A stretch of 64,000 nt of DNA. Source: Rhizobium sp. ICMP 5592. GTDB taxonomy: Bacteria; Pseudomonadota; Alphaproteobacteria; Rhizobiales; Rhizobiaceae. The position numbers were made by a program, and so were the translations under genes. Under the pieces are notes generated by a model. It worked only from the letters and a program-made list of their open reading frames with translations, ran no database searches and was not told the DNA's origin. Below, in pieces: positions 8,527 to 17,487 of the stretch. Position 1 is the stretch's first letter; each line of letters starts with the position of its first letter. The DNA is taken from NCBI RefSeq assembly GCF_009498525.1, contig NZ_QSNT01000001.1:735032-799031 (forward strand), read 5' to 3'.

Positions 8527-10623
8527 ATGACAGGCAAGACATCTTCAGTCGGCAAAACGGGTGCAGGCAAGGCGGGCGTGCCGGAAACATCCGATGCCAT
8601 GCCGCTGCGCTACGGCGACGATCCCTACGTCTGGGCCTGCTGGCTCTATTATGAGGATGGCAGGACGCAGGGCGATATCGCCGAGATCATGGGCATTTCG
8701 CGCGCAACGGTGAACAGCTATCTGGCAGACGCCCGCAGCCGGGGGATCGTGAATATCTCCCTTGAGCCGTCGCGCCTGAGTTCGCTCTCGATCGCGATGG
8801 AGCTGAAGCGCCATTTCGGCCTGCATGACTGTCTGGTCGTCCCCAGCGACGACGGAACGCGGCCGTTGATCGATCGTCTCGGAACGGCGGGCGCCCAGGC
8901 GATTGCCAAACTTTTGAAATCCGGCGATACGCTGGCTGTCGCCTGGGGGCGAACGGTCCTGGCGATTGCCGAGCAGGCGTCCGTGCCCAATCTTCAGGAT
9001 GTCACCATCGTCCAGGCGACCGGTGGCACGCGCGCACATTTTGCCTATACGCCGGAACTCTGCGCGGCCGCCTTTGCCAATGCGGTCGGTGGAAAACTGA
9101 TCAACATCACGGCCCCGGCCATCGTTTCGACCGGGGAGGTGCGCGACATCCTGCTGCGCGAACCATTGGTGGAAGATCAGTTCGCAACGCTTTCCAAAGC
9201 GAACAAGGCGCTGTTCGGCGTCTCGTCGTTGCGCCCGAACTCGACAATCCACAGTAGCGGCTTCTTCGAATCCGTCCCCCTCCAGGACTATCTGGCGAAG
9301 AACGCCGTCGGGGTCGTTGCCGGCCGCTTCATCGACCCGAAGGGGGAGCCGGTTTCCGGTCCGCTTGACGACCGAACCATAGGCATATCCCTCGACATGC
9401 TGAAGGCGATCGGGCTGCGCATCGCGGTTGCGGGCGGTTTCGACAAGGTGCCCGCGATCCTCGCGGCGCTGCGTGGCGGCTATATCAATGTCCTGATCAC
9501 CGATGCTGCCACCGGCCGGGGTATCCTCAATGCCGACGGCGTGACCGAGATCGACCAGAAGATTTCGCAGCGCGCCAGAACGGACAATACCGTACCGCTG
9601 CCCAGCGGCTTTCGCACCCACATCAAGAAGTTCCTGAACAATCCCGACGACGTCGTCGACGAGATGCTCGACGGCATCGTGAAAGCGCATGCCGGTCACA
9701 TCGCGCCCATCAAGGGATCCAACCGGGCGCTCGTCGCCCGAACGGGACCGAGGCCGGGTAAGGTCGGCCTCGTCATCGGCGGGGGCACCGGTCATGAGCC
9801 TTGTTTCCTCGGCTATGTCGGCAAGGGCCTTGCCGATGCGGTTGCCGTAGGGAACATCTTTTCGTCGCCGCCACCCACGCCGATCCTGCAATGTGCCAGG
9901 GCCGCGTCCGGCGGCGAGGGCGTACTCTTCGTCTATGGCAACAACACCGGCGACGTCATGAACTTCGAAATGGCCGCCGAAATGGCGCAGGACGAGCAGA
10001 TCATGGTCCGCACCGTTCTTACGACGGACGATATCGCCTCCTCTCCGGTCGAGGATAAGGAAGGCCGCCGCGGTGTCGCGGGAAACTTCTTCATCTTCAA
10101 GATCGCCGGAGCCGCCTGCGATCGGGGACTGTCGCTCGACGCCTGCGAGGCCGCGACGCGCAAGGCCAATGATCGAACCTACACGATGGGCGTGGCGCTG
10201 GAACCCTGCTCGCTGCCGCAGACGCGGCGGCACAATTTCGAGATCGGACCCGATGACATCGAGTTCGGCATGGGCATTCACGGTGAGCGTGGTGTCATCC
10301 GCGAAAAGATGATGAGCGCTGATGAGATCACCGACCGGGTGATGGACCGCATTTTCGCGGAGATGAAGCCGGCGCCCGGTGACCGTGTCGCCGTGCTGAT
10401 CAATTCCTTCGGCGCAACGCCGCTGATGGAGCTTTACATCCTGTTCAGGCGTGTCGAGCAGCGGCTGAGCGCGAAGGACATCAAGATAGAAGCAAGCTGG
10501 GTGGGGCACTACTGTACGTCGCTCGACATGGTCGGCGCGTCCATATCGATTTTGCACCTCGATCACGAATTGACCGAGCTGTTGTACCATCCTTGCGATA
10601 CCGCCGCCTTGAAGGTGGGATGA
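8527..10623 (+). CDS. SorC-family transcriptional regulator fused to DhaK
   Basis: A 698-residue two-part protein. Residues about 43-72 are a helix-turn-helix (TQGDIAEIMGISRATVNSYL) and about 85-350 form a SorC-type sugar-binding domain ending in GGYINVLITD. Residues about 362-698 are a complete DhaK with all three key residues: His423 in GGGTGHEP, Asp476 in NNTGD and His585 in GIHGERG. Their spacing is identical to that in the separate DhaK upstream. The ATG at 8527 is preferred over an upstream TTG at 8485. I infer a regulator that senses ketose or phosphoketose and is also part of a kinase with the DhaL encoded next. No frameshift or stop separates the halves, so the fusion is encoded rather than artefactual. 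Confidence 0.9.
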   Translation: MTGKTSSVGKTGAGKAGVPETSDAMPLRYGDDPYVWACWLYYEDGRTQGDIAEIMGISRATVNSYLADARSRGIVNISLEPSRLSSLSIAMELKRHFGLHDCLVVPSDDGTRPLIDRLGTAGAQAIAKLLKSGDTLAVAWGRTVLAIAEQASVPNLQDVTIVQATGGTRAHFAYTPELCAAAFANAVGGKLINITAPAIVSTGEVRDILLREPLVEDQFATLSKANKALFGVSSLRPNSTIHSSGFFESVPLQDYLAKNAVGVVAGRFIDPKGEPVSGPLDDRTIGISLDMLKAIGLRIAVAGGFDKVPAILAALRGGYINVLITDAATGRGILNADGVTEIDQKISQRARTDNTVPLPSGFRTHIKKFLNNPDDVVDEMLDGIVKAHAGHIAPIKGSNRALVARTGPRPGKVGLVIGGGTGHEPCFLGYVGKGLADAVAVGNIFSSPPPTPILQCARAASGGEGVLFVYGNNTGDVMNFEMAAEMAQDEQIMVRTVLTTDDIASSPVEDKEGRRGVAGNFFIFKIAGAACDRGLSLDACEAATRKANDRTYTMGVALEPCSLPQTRRHNFEIGPDDIEFGMGIHGERGVIREKMMSADEITDRVMDRIFAEMKPAPGDRVAVLINSFGATPLMELYILFRRVEQRLSAKDIKIEASWVGHYCTSLDMVGASISILHLDHELTELLYHPCDTAALKVG

Positions 10624-10681
10624 AGATACGAGACGCGCGCCGGAGAAAACCGGCGGCGATCTCCTGACTGGGAGGAAGATT

Positions 10682-11329
10682 ATGCCGGAAAACGCGGCGC
10701 GACGTTTGAGCAGCATGTTTCAGCGCATATCCATAGCGATCACCGCGGAGAAGGACCACCTCTCGGAGCTCGACGGCGCGATCGGAGATGCCGACCATGG
10801 GATCACCATGGCGCTCGGCTTCATGGCCGTGAATGCCGCGCTGGCAAAAGTCGACCTGGAGCAAGTGCTTCCTTCGGAGATCTTTACGGTTGCGGCCTCG
10901 GCTTTTCTGGATGCCGTCGGCGCCTCAACAGGCCCGCTCTATGCGACCGCCTTCCGTAGAGCGGCGCAAGCGCTCAAGCCGGACGAGTCCCTCTCGGTCG
11001 CAGGACAGGTTGCGATCGTGGAGGGGATGACGGCCGGCATAAAGGAGCGTGGCAAGGGGCAGCGCGGCGACAAGACCATGCTGGATGCCTGGATCCCCGC
11101 CGTGGAAGCGGCCGTCAATGTGCGGGCAAGGCAATGCGGCACCCGGGAACTCTGGAACAGCATCGTCGAGGCTGCGGAAACCGGTGCGAATTCAACCCGC
11201 TCGATGATTGCCGCGCGTGGCAGGGCGGCGAGGCTGGGAGAGCGCTCGCTGGGCCATGTTGACCCAGGCGCGGCGTCGGCTGTGATCATTCTGCGCGCTA
11301 TGAGGGATAGTTTCTGCACGGGGAGTTGA
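10682..11329 (+). CDS. dhaL: Second dihydroxyacetone/ketose kinase subunit DhaL
   Basis: DhaL paralogue of 215 residues, behind a strong GGGAGGAAG ribosome-binding site. The metal-binding aspartates are Asp31, Asp36 and Asp38 (DGAIGDADHG), and the ASTGPLYATAF loop is conserved. It lies 58 bp after the SorC-DhaK gene and is the natural partner of that DhaK domain, giving the operon two complete kinase pairs. The first DhaL has the same aspartate positions but diverges in the C-terminal half (RSMIAARGRAARLGERS here), so this is not a recent tandem copy. Whether the pairs differ in substrate or one is regulatory is unknown. Confidence 0.88.
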   Translation: MPENAARRLSSMFQRISIAITAEKDHLSELDGAIGDADHGITMALGFMAVNAALAKVDLEQVLPSEIFTVAASAFLDAVGASTGPLYATAFRRAAQALKPDESLSVAGQVAIVEGMTAGIKERGKGQRGDKTMLDAWIPAVEAAVNVRARQCGTRELWNSIVEAAETGANSTRSMIAARGRAARLGERSLGHVDPGAASAVIILRAMRDSFCTGS

Positions 11330-11478
11330 CCTGGCAGATTGTGCCGGCTTGCCGGGTTTGGCCACGGTTTGGTCACACGGCATTCACCCATGGAAATATG
11401 CAGAACATATCCGCGCCAACAGCCGGGACTAGAGAGCGGTCCACACATGACGCGACAGCTTTCCCCGGAGTATCCGCG

Positions 11479-12699
11479 TTGCCGAACCGCGACCAGACCT
11501 GTTACAGGCGTCTTTGCCTGTTGATCATCCTGCTTCTTCCCCTTGCGAGCTGTGTGACCACATCACGCCCGCAATACCGCGCCGACCAATCCTCCGCAGC
11601 GGAGGTTCCAGGGTTTCCGGGGGTGAGATCCTATCTCGACGAAGGCTCCAAGTCCTGGGAGGAGGCCTTTGACTGGCAACCAGCCGCTGCGCAGGGAGAC
11701 GTCAACTACCTGATGATCTCGGGAGGCGGGGCTGGAGGCGCCTTTAGCGCCGGCGTGCTGTCGGCATGGACGAAGACAGGCAATCGCCCGCGCTTCGACA
11801 TCGTCAGCGGTGTCAGTACCGGCGCGCTCATCGCTCCCTTCGCTTTTCTTGGATCATCCTATGACGATCTGATCGCCCGGCTCTATACGAGCGGCGTTGC
11901 CAAGAACCTCGTTGATCGCAGGCTGCTGCCAAATCAGATGCTCGGAAAGAGCCTTCTGCGCGGACGGACGCTTCGCAGCATGGTGGATCAGTACATCACG
12001 CAGGACCTCCTCGATGCAGTTGCGAGAGAGCATCGAAGCGGGCGCCGGCTCCTGGTTCTCACCTCCAATCTCGACTCGCAAAGAGCGGTGGTCTGGAATA
12101 TGGGCGCCATCGCGGCCAGCGGCCGGCCGGGTGCCCTTCAGCTATTCCGGGACGTGCTTGTCGCCTCCGCAAGCATTCCCGGCGTATATCCGCCGGTGTT
12201 GATCAAGGTGCAGGCGGGAGACCGGCATTTTCAGGAGCTCCATTCCGACGGCGGCTCTTCCTCGCAAATTCTCACTTTCCCGAGCACGGTGCTGGCGTCG
12301 GCATCCCGCGCGCCTCGGCCGAAGTCTCGGAAACTCAATATTTTCGTGCTCGTCAACAATGCGCTCATGCCCGAATTTTCCAATACATCCGAGCGGACCT
12401 TGCCCGTCATGGCGCGGGCATATGCCACGCTGATCAAGGCGCAGGAGCGCGATGCGCTGATGGCACTATACGGCTGGGCACACCGAACCGGCGCAACATT
12501 TCACGTTGCCTCGATCGATTGCCAAATTCCATATGACATCGCCGACCCCTTCAACGATCGCTATATGCGGACGGTATTCACTTTGGGTGCGCGCGAGACA
12601 TTGAACGGAACCCTTTGGAACGATGTTCCGCTCTTTACCACCGCCACGTCGAATCCCGAGTGCCAATCGGTGCCCACTCAATTGCTAAATTTCAGGTAA
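11479..12699 (+). CDS. Patatin-like phospholipase, predicted lipoprotein
   Basis: Serine lipase of the patatin family, about 406 residues. Visible are the oxyanion loop GGGAGG (82-87), the nucleophile elbow GVSTG with Ser113, and the second dyad residue Asp257 in the DGG motif. I chose the TTG at 11479 because GGAG lies 8 bases upstream and it gives a compact lipoprotein signal ending in LASC with Cys25. An ATG at 11398 would add 27 residues without a ribosome-binding site. It should be lipidated and membrane-anchored, acting on phospholipids or acyl esters. It follows the polyol operon with no functional link visible. Confidence 0.8.
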   Translation: MPNRDQTCYRRLCLLIILLLPLASCVTTSRPQYRADQSSAAEVPGFPGVRSYLDEGSKSWEEAFDWQPAAAQGDVNYLMISGGGAGGAFSAGVLSAWTKTGNRPRFDIVSGVSTGALIAPFAFLGSSYDDLIARLYTSGVAKNLVDRRLLPNQMLGKSLLRGRTLRSMVDQYITQDLLDAVAREHRSGRRLLVLTSNLDSQRAVVWNMGAIAASGRPGALQLFRDVLVASASIPGVYPPVLIKVQAGDRHFQELHSDGGSSSQILTFPSTVLASASRAPRPKSRKLNIFVLVNNALMPEFSNTSERTLPVMARAYATLIKAQERDALMALYGWAHRTGATFHVASIDCQIPYDIADPFNDRYMRTVFTLGARETLNGTLWNDVPLFTTATSNPECQSVPTQLLNFR

Positions 12700-13363
12700 G
12701 CCATTGAAATAAAACGAGATGTCTTTCGTTGGCTGGGAAATGCGAATACCATGCCGTCAGAATGTTATGATGCTGATTTCAAAGGAAAATTCGACCGTAG
12801 GACTTCCCTATGCTACCGTCAAAGCCGGCTGAAGCAATATGAACATGCCAATCATCAACACGTGGCTTGTCGTGGCTCTTCGGAAAGAACAGCTTCAGAC
12901 GCTCCATTTGTACGTCGGTCAGCCAGCAAAGGTTGCTCATAATCAGTCTGCTTGTGGAGCCTGAATCACATCCGACGCATCCAATCAATGGGTTCTGAGC
13001 CTAGCGGAAATCAACATTATGTTTGCTCGTGTTGTTTCCCATCCTCTCCGAACGGACTGCAAATCGTGTGATGCAGGCTACGTTGGTAAGGAGCCTGCCT
13101 CAAATTCTTTGAGATCAGCAATCTGGAGTAGTTATTATATCTTTTCCGAGCAGCATAGAAGAACTATTGTAGTGCATATTATTGTAATTATTGTATAAAT
13201 TTTCTTAATTAAGATTCGTAAAGAATACTTTTGGTAGAGTATGCCCGTGTTTTGGCGAAACTTAATTTATAGGCAGCCAACCATACACGGATTATACCGA
13301 TAAATTGTGATTTGTATTCAATATTATATTGTTATAAATATGCTGATGGGCTTGGAGGCTGGG
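12700..13363 (+). other. AT-rich intergenic region with IS remnant
   Basis: About 660 bp without an intact gene. The first 250 bp contain the IS5-type fragment listed separately. From roughly 13,100 to 13,345 the base composition becomes strikingly AT-rich compared with everything around it, which suits a promoter region for the FecR-domain gene or acquired DNA. No unambiguous -35/-10 pair could be fixed. Confidence 0.5.
12842..12940 (-). pseudogene. IS5-family transposase N-terminal remnant
   Basis: Reading the minus strand from an ATG at 12940 gives MSNLCWLTDVQMERL, then FFPKSH and PRVDD. This is the characteristic opening of IS5-family (IS427-like) transposases. Similarity ends after about 32 residues and the frame closes soon after, so this is a short relic. 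No inverted ends or target duplication could be identified. Several residues differ from the usual family wording, consistent with decay. Confidence 0.6.
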
Positions 13364-14380
13364 ATGTTATATCTGCGTCACGCCGTGACCGTTGTGTTGA
13401 GCGCCATGCTGTTCGCGCCGTTGTCTTCGAAAGCCGCTGAGAAGGTCGGCCAGGCGGTGCTGATTAAAACCGAAGTTACAGGCGCAGGCGGTCCACTGGC
13501 AGTCGATGATCCCGTCCACCGGGACGAGCAAATCCGTACCTCCCTTTCGGGCCTTGGACAGTTCACATTTCGAGACGGTACGAAATTGGCTGTCGGAGCC
13601 GGCTCGTCTGTTGTCATCGACAAATTCGTTTTCGATGACTCGGGCTCAGTCAAAAAGCTCACCATAAGGGCCGCAAAGGGCACTTTTCGCTGGATGAGCG
13701 GAAATTCAAACTCTTCTGCGTATCAAATCGTGACGCCCGCCGGAACGATCGGCGTGCGCGGGACGGCATTTGACTTTTATGTCGGGGCGAACGGCACGAC
13801 GGCGGTCGTTCTTTTGAATGGCGCCGCGCAGTTTTGCGGCGCGGGTGGTTGCAGGCAGTTGAAACAGCAATGCGACTGCGTTGTTGCCAAACGCAATGGT
13901 CAGATAAGCGATCCTCGCCGGGTCAATCGCGGCGTTCTCAAGATGCTCGGCAACCAGCGAGCTTTGCCGTTTCTGTCCGGGGATCAACGACTTTCGGGAC
14001 GAATGGGCTTTTTGGGCGGCTGCGGTTTGTCGACGGCGATGAAAGATCGGCCCAATGGGATATCTCCGCGCAGCGCTCCCGCAAACAATCCTGCTCCGAC
14101 ACAGCACGATACGCCTAGCGTACCTAGCACGCCGAAATCGCCTCGCGCCGAGACGCCCGCTGCACCTAGTCCGCGAGAAACTCCCAGCACGCCGAATGTC
14201 CCAAATCCGCCTAGCACGCCTGACAAACCGGACAAGCACGATGGCGATGAAGGCAAGCATGACAATCATCATGACCATCATCATGGCAGAGGCGATCATG
14301 GGTGGGGGGATCACAACGGGGGCGATCAAGACAGCGATGGCGATCGTGGCGATCACGACGGCGGGCACCACCATCGGTAG
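13364..14380 (+). CDS. Secreted FecR-domain protein with Pro/Thr repeats and His/Asp-rich tail
   Basis: 338 residues from the ATG preceded by GGAGG; other in-frame starts at 13340 and 13346 lack this. A signal peptide (LRHAVTVVLSAMLFAPLSSKA) is followed by a FecR domain (about residues 25-170) with the typical VTPAGTIGVRGTAFDF segment. The last third is low complexity: a Pro/Thr/Ser stretch with repeated STPxxP units, then a tail rich in His, Asp and Gly that ends HHHR and could bind metal. It converges with a CHASE2 adenylate cyclase, whose sensor domain is also periplasmic. A sensing partnership is inference from that neighbour. Confidence 0.8.
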   Translation: MLYLRHAVTVVLSAMLFAPLSSKAAEKVGQAVLIKTEVTGAGGPLAVDDPVHRDEQIRTSLSGLGQFTFRDGTKLAVGAGSSVVIDKFVFDDSGSVKKLTIRAAKGTFRWMSGNSNSSAYQIVTPAGTIGVRGTAFDFYVGANGTTAVVLLNGAAQFCGAGGCRQLKQQCDCVVAKRNGQISDPRRVNRGVLKMLGNQRALPFLSGDQRLSGRMGFLGGCGLSTAMKDRPNGISPRSAPANNPAPTQHDTPSVPSTPKSPRAETPAAPSPRETPSTPNVPNPPSTPDKPDKHDGDEGKHDNHHDHHHGRGDHGWGDHNGGDQDSDGDRGDHDGGHHHR

Positions 14381-14416
14381 CGCATGAAGAGTTGCGGGCG
14401 CCAGCTACAAAATCAA

Positions 14417-16588
14417 CTAGATGTCGGACGCTTTGTCTGCAGGCTCGTCGACGAAGTGTCCGGCTCGGCGCGAAATCTGGCTGTAAAACTCTTGCAACAG
14501 TCCTGTCGTCGCGACCTGCGCCTTGAGTTTTGCGGCGCCGACAAGTTTGCGGCTGCTCGTCGACCGTGTTCGCAGGGCAGCGACAAGCCGCCTGTGCATG
14601 GCCTGAAGTTCGACAAAATCAGCGGATTTCGCCAGACGCCCATCACCGACCACCGCAAAGAGTTTGGTTCGCATACTCTTACCCTTTAGTGTCAGCGCTC
14701 CCGCCTCGAGTAGAGCGCAATCGGGCAGCAAGCTTGCTGTCGGTTCGGATACTAGAATGTCGAAATTGATGTCCTTGCAGGCAGATTCGATACGCGCGGC
14801 GATGTTCACGGCATCGCCGACTGCGGTGTAATTGAAGCGCGTCTCGGCACCCATATTGCCGACGCATGCAAGCCCCGTATGTATGCCAATCCCTATTCCG
14901 ACCCGCCGCGCGTCTCCGAAACCGAATGCATCGCTGTTGTTGAGGCGGGCGAGTGTTTCTCGCATGCCCAGGGCTGCATGCATGGCCTTGCCGGCATGGT
15001 CGGAGACATCGACGGGAGCGTTCCAGAAGGCCATGATTGAGTCTCCGATGAATTTGTCGAGCGTGCCTTCATTGACGATGACATGGTGGCTCAGGGCATC
15101 GAGCAGCGTGTTCAGAAACGCGACGACGGCGCTCGGGGTCATCTCCTCGCTGATCTGGGTGAAATTTCGCACATCGACGAACATGACGGTCAGCTCGCGC
15201 TCATCTCCTCCAAGGCGCAGGGCATTGCGCGTATGCTCGATGCGATGGAGCAGCGATGGTGAAAGATAGTGGCCGAAAGCCCGCCGTACGTCGCGCCGCT
15301 CCCGATCGATCACGAGAAAGCGGAATGCCGTCGCGGCGAAATGCGTGATCGATCCTGCGACGATCGGTGCCAGCGGGTCGAAGAGAAGCCCCCCATAAAG
15401 GAAGGCAAGCCAGGAGGCGACAAGGGCAAAAGAGGTAATCAGCAGGCCGCACGCAAGTGCGACGGCCGGATTGACGAAGGTGGTGAGGATCACCAGAAGG
15501 CCGCCCAACACCGCGATGGACAGGATTTCCAGCCCGTCTGCCCAATCCGGCCGGGAAAGGAAGCGGCCTGAAAGGATCTGCTCGACGATCTGTGCATGGA
15601 TGGAGACACCCGGCACGTTTTCACCAAGGGCCGTTGTGCGGACATCCTGGAGCCCTGAAGCAGAGGTTCCGACGAAAACGATACTGCCTTCGATGGCGGC
15701 TCTGATATCGGCGGAGACGTCTTCGGTCGCAAGTATTTTGCTTGCCGAAATATACCGTTCCGTAGTGTCGGGGCTGACATAGAGCCAGAGCTCTCCCGCC
15801 GCAGTTATCGGTACCACGAAATTCCCGACCTTAACTCGGGTCAGTGTATTCGGCGTGTCCGGCGCCGCGTCGAGTACGTAGGTGGAAGCTCCCTGTGCGA
15901 CGCGGAGTGCTTCAAGCGCAAGACTGGGGTAAAGCTGCTTGCCGTCGCTGAGGAAAAGCGGCACCGCGCGCACCACTGCCGATGATGCACCCGGATTGAG
16001 GCTGATATGACCGAGGCCCGCGGCATTGGCTTCCAATTGCGGTTGCAGCGGCGTCGCGGCCTTAATGGCGGGCGGCGCATCGAAAGGACTTTCGCCGGTA
16101 TAGGCAAAGCCTGCCTTCACCGATGGCAGATAGCTTCCCTCGTTGGAGAGGCCGAAGCCTAGCACCACCGGCCTTCCCGATAGCGATCGGGAAAAAATCT
16201 CATCATTATCCGGTAGCTTACCCAGCAGTGATGGATCAATGCCGGTGACATCGCGAACGACATTGCGAGGCGACAGGCGGTCGGGCTCGGCGAAGAGGAT
16301 ATCGAAAGCGATAGCGGACGCGCCCATATCGGAAAGCCTGTTCACAAGGGCGGCAATCCGGTTTCTTGGCCAAGGCCATTGACCGAATTCGTGTAGTGAC
16401 GCTTCGTCTATATCGATGACCCGGACAGGTTGGTTCTCGAAAGTCCGTGGCACCAGGCGCTGATATTGGTCAAATGTCAAATCGCGGGCGAGCCTGAGCA
16501 ACGGAGGATCGCTTGCCCGCAGGATCGTCAATGCTGTGACGAAGGCCAAGCCGATAACGACGCCAATTTGCTGCGCACGCGTCACCAT
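14417..16588 (-). CDS. CHASE2-domain class III adenylate cyclase
   Basis: 723-residue membrane sensor-cyclase. After a transmembrane segment at residues 7-25 comes a periplasmic CHASE2 domain (to about 330), then three closely spaced transmembrane helices and a C-terminal class III cyclase domain (about 465-650). Metal-binding Asp472 (FVDVRNFT) and Asp516 (GDSIMAF), Lys512, and the VGDAVNIAARIE segment with Asp592 point to ATP rather than GTP as substrate. The start at 16588 follows AAAGGGGC; a longer reading to 16720 gives an implausible N-terminus. It would make cAMP in response to an extracytoplasmic signal, possibly involving the FecR protein encoded opposite. Confidence 0.9.
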   Translation of the reverse strand: MVTRAQQIGVVIGLAFVTALTILRASDPPLLRLARDLTFDQYQRLVPRTFENQPVRVIDIDEASLHEFGQWPWPRNRIAALVNRLSDMGASAIAFDILFAEPDRLSPRNVVRDVTGIDPSLLGKLPDNDEIFSRSLSGRPVVLGFGLSNEGSYLPSVKAGFAYTGESPFDAPPAIKAATPLQPQLEANAAGLGHISLNPGASSAVVRAVPLFLSDGKQLYPSLALEALRVAQGASTYVLDAAPDTPNTLTRVKVGNFVVPITAAGELWLYVSPDTTERYISASKILATEDVSADIRAAIEGSIVFVGTSASGLQDVRTTALGENVPGVSIHAQIVEQILSGRFLSRPDWADGLEILSIAVLGGLLVILTTFVNPAVALACGLLITSFALVASWLAFLYGGLLFDPLAPIVAGSITHFAATAFRFLVIDRERRDVRRAFGHYLSPSLLHRIEHTRNALRLGGDERELTVMFVDVRNFTQISEEMTPSAVVAFLNTLLDALSHHVIVNEGTLDKFIGDSIMAFWNAPVDVSDHAGKAMHAALGMRETLARLNNSDAFGFGDARRVGIGIGIHTGLACVGNMGAETRFNYTAVGDAVNIAARIESACKDINFDILVSEPTASLLPDCALLEAGALTLKGKSMRTKLFAVVGDGRLAKSADFVELQAMHRRLVAALRTRSTSSRKLVGAAKLKAQVATTGLLQEFYSQISRRAGHFVDEPADKASDI

Positions 16589-16995
16589 TATGGTGTCAGC
16601 CCCTTTGCCCTGCATCCCCGGCAACAAGTAGCGATTCGAAGAAATACAAAAATATATTGGTCTGCTGCTGCGCCAAGGAAGAATACGCTGCCTTGTTCCC
16701 GGGCACGATGCAATGATCAAAATATCGAAGAGTTAGGGAACAGAATTTTTGCGCGGCGATACCTGCATTTGGATGCGATCAAAGTGAAGACGCGAGATTT
16801 CAGGCAGGTGGCGACGAGATGGTCGCAGATTCCTATCCCATTAGGAGCATAAATCTTGGTTCTATAACCCGCAGCGACTGGCTGGGCTTTCGAACAATGT
16901 GCGCTTGCTGATGAGCCGTGCCGAATGAGATAGTCAAGGATAGTTGGCGTTTGTCCATTTGATTGGTCCGTCATCGGCGGATCTTTTTCGAAGCC
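16589..16995 (-). other. Intergenic region, no recognisable gene
   Basis: About 400 bp between the cyclase start and the MarR stop. It must hold the cyclase promoter and the 3' end of the MarR operon. An 85-codon open frame on the minus strand resembles no family I know, has no ribosome-binding site I trust, and is not called. No hairpin with a T-run was seen. Confidence 0.4.
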
Positions 16996-17457
16996 TCAGT
17001 CTCCGGGCGAGACGGCCGGCAAGTCGCCAACGACGATCTCTGTCAGGCTGCGCCGGAGCGTTGCGACGTTGGTGCTACCGTTCAGTCGCTCGAATTCTCG
17101 CTGCGCGTCCTGCCAAAGAGGAGCCGCTCTCTCGTGCAAGCGTCGGCCTTCGTCCGTGAGTTCAATGATACGAATCCGGCCATCCATGGGGGATGGCTTG
17201 ATCGTGACGAAACCATCGCGTTCCAGGAAGCCAACCATCTTTCCCATCGCCGTCCGCTCGATATCGAGCCGTTCCGCGAGAGCATTGACAGCGGCACCGT
17301 CGGCTTCGCCGAGAGCCGCCAGGGTAAGGAACTGCGTGATACGCAGCCCGACGGGCTCAAGATGGGCATCGTAGAACCGCGTGATCTGTCGGCTCGCCTT
17401 TCTCATGGCCGAGCAATTGCATTGATCGATTCCAAGCGGTTGGTTCGCCGACAACAT
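16996..17457 (-). CDS. MarR-family transcriptional regulator
   Basis: 153-residue winged-helix regulator starting at the ATG behind AAAGGAAAA; an upstream in-frame start at 17559 would add unrelated sequence. The N-terminus has a Cys-Asn-Cys pair (DQCNC), seen in a MarR subgroup and potentially redox- or electrophile-responsive. The DNA-binding region (VNALAERLDIERTAMGKM) and the wing (MDGRIRIIELTDEGRR) are clear. It is the last gene of a four-gene operon with SDR, NTF2-like and NmrA-like genes and is the likely repressor acting on the paired palindromes before the first gene. Confidence 0.87.
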   Translation of the reverse strand: MLSANQPLGIDQCNCSAMRKASRQITRFYDAHLEPVGLRITQFLTLAALGEADGAAVNALAERLDIERTAMGKMVGFLERDGFVTIKPSPMDGRIRIIELTDEGRRLHERAAPLWQDAQREFERLNGSTNVATLRRSLTEIVVGDLPAVSPGD

Positions 17458-17487
17458 GTCGTTTTCCTTTCGAATCCTACTCATCGT

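Noticed and set aside
13100..13345. AT-rich stretch considered as a replication origin or iteron array
   Set aside because: No direct repeats, DnaA-box cluster or replication gene nearby; a promoter or acquired segment explains it better.
14085..14380. Repeated codons in the FecR gene considered as a tandem-repeat or CRISPR-like array
   Set aside because: The repeats are short, in frame and encode Pro/Thr/Ser and His/Asp runs; there are no regular spacers.
16717..16974. 85-codon open frame on the minus strand upstream of the cyclase
   Set aside because: No family resemblance, no convincing ribosome-binding site, and it overlaps the expected cyclase promoter.
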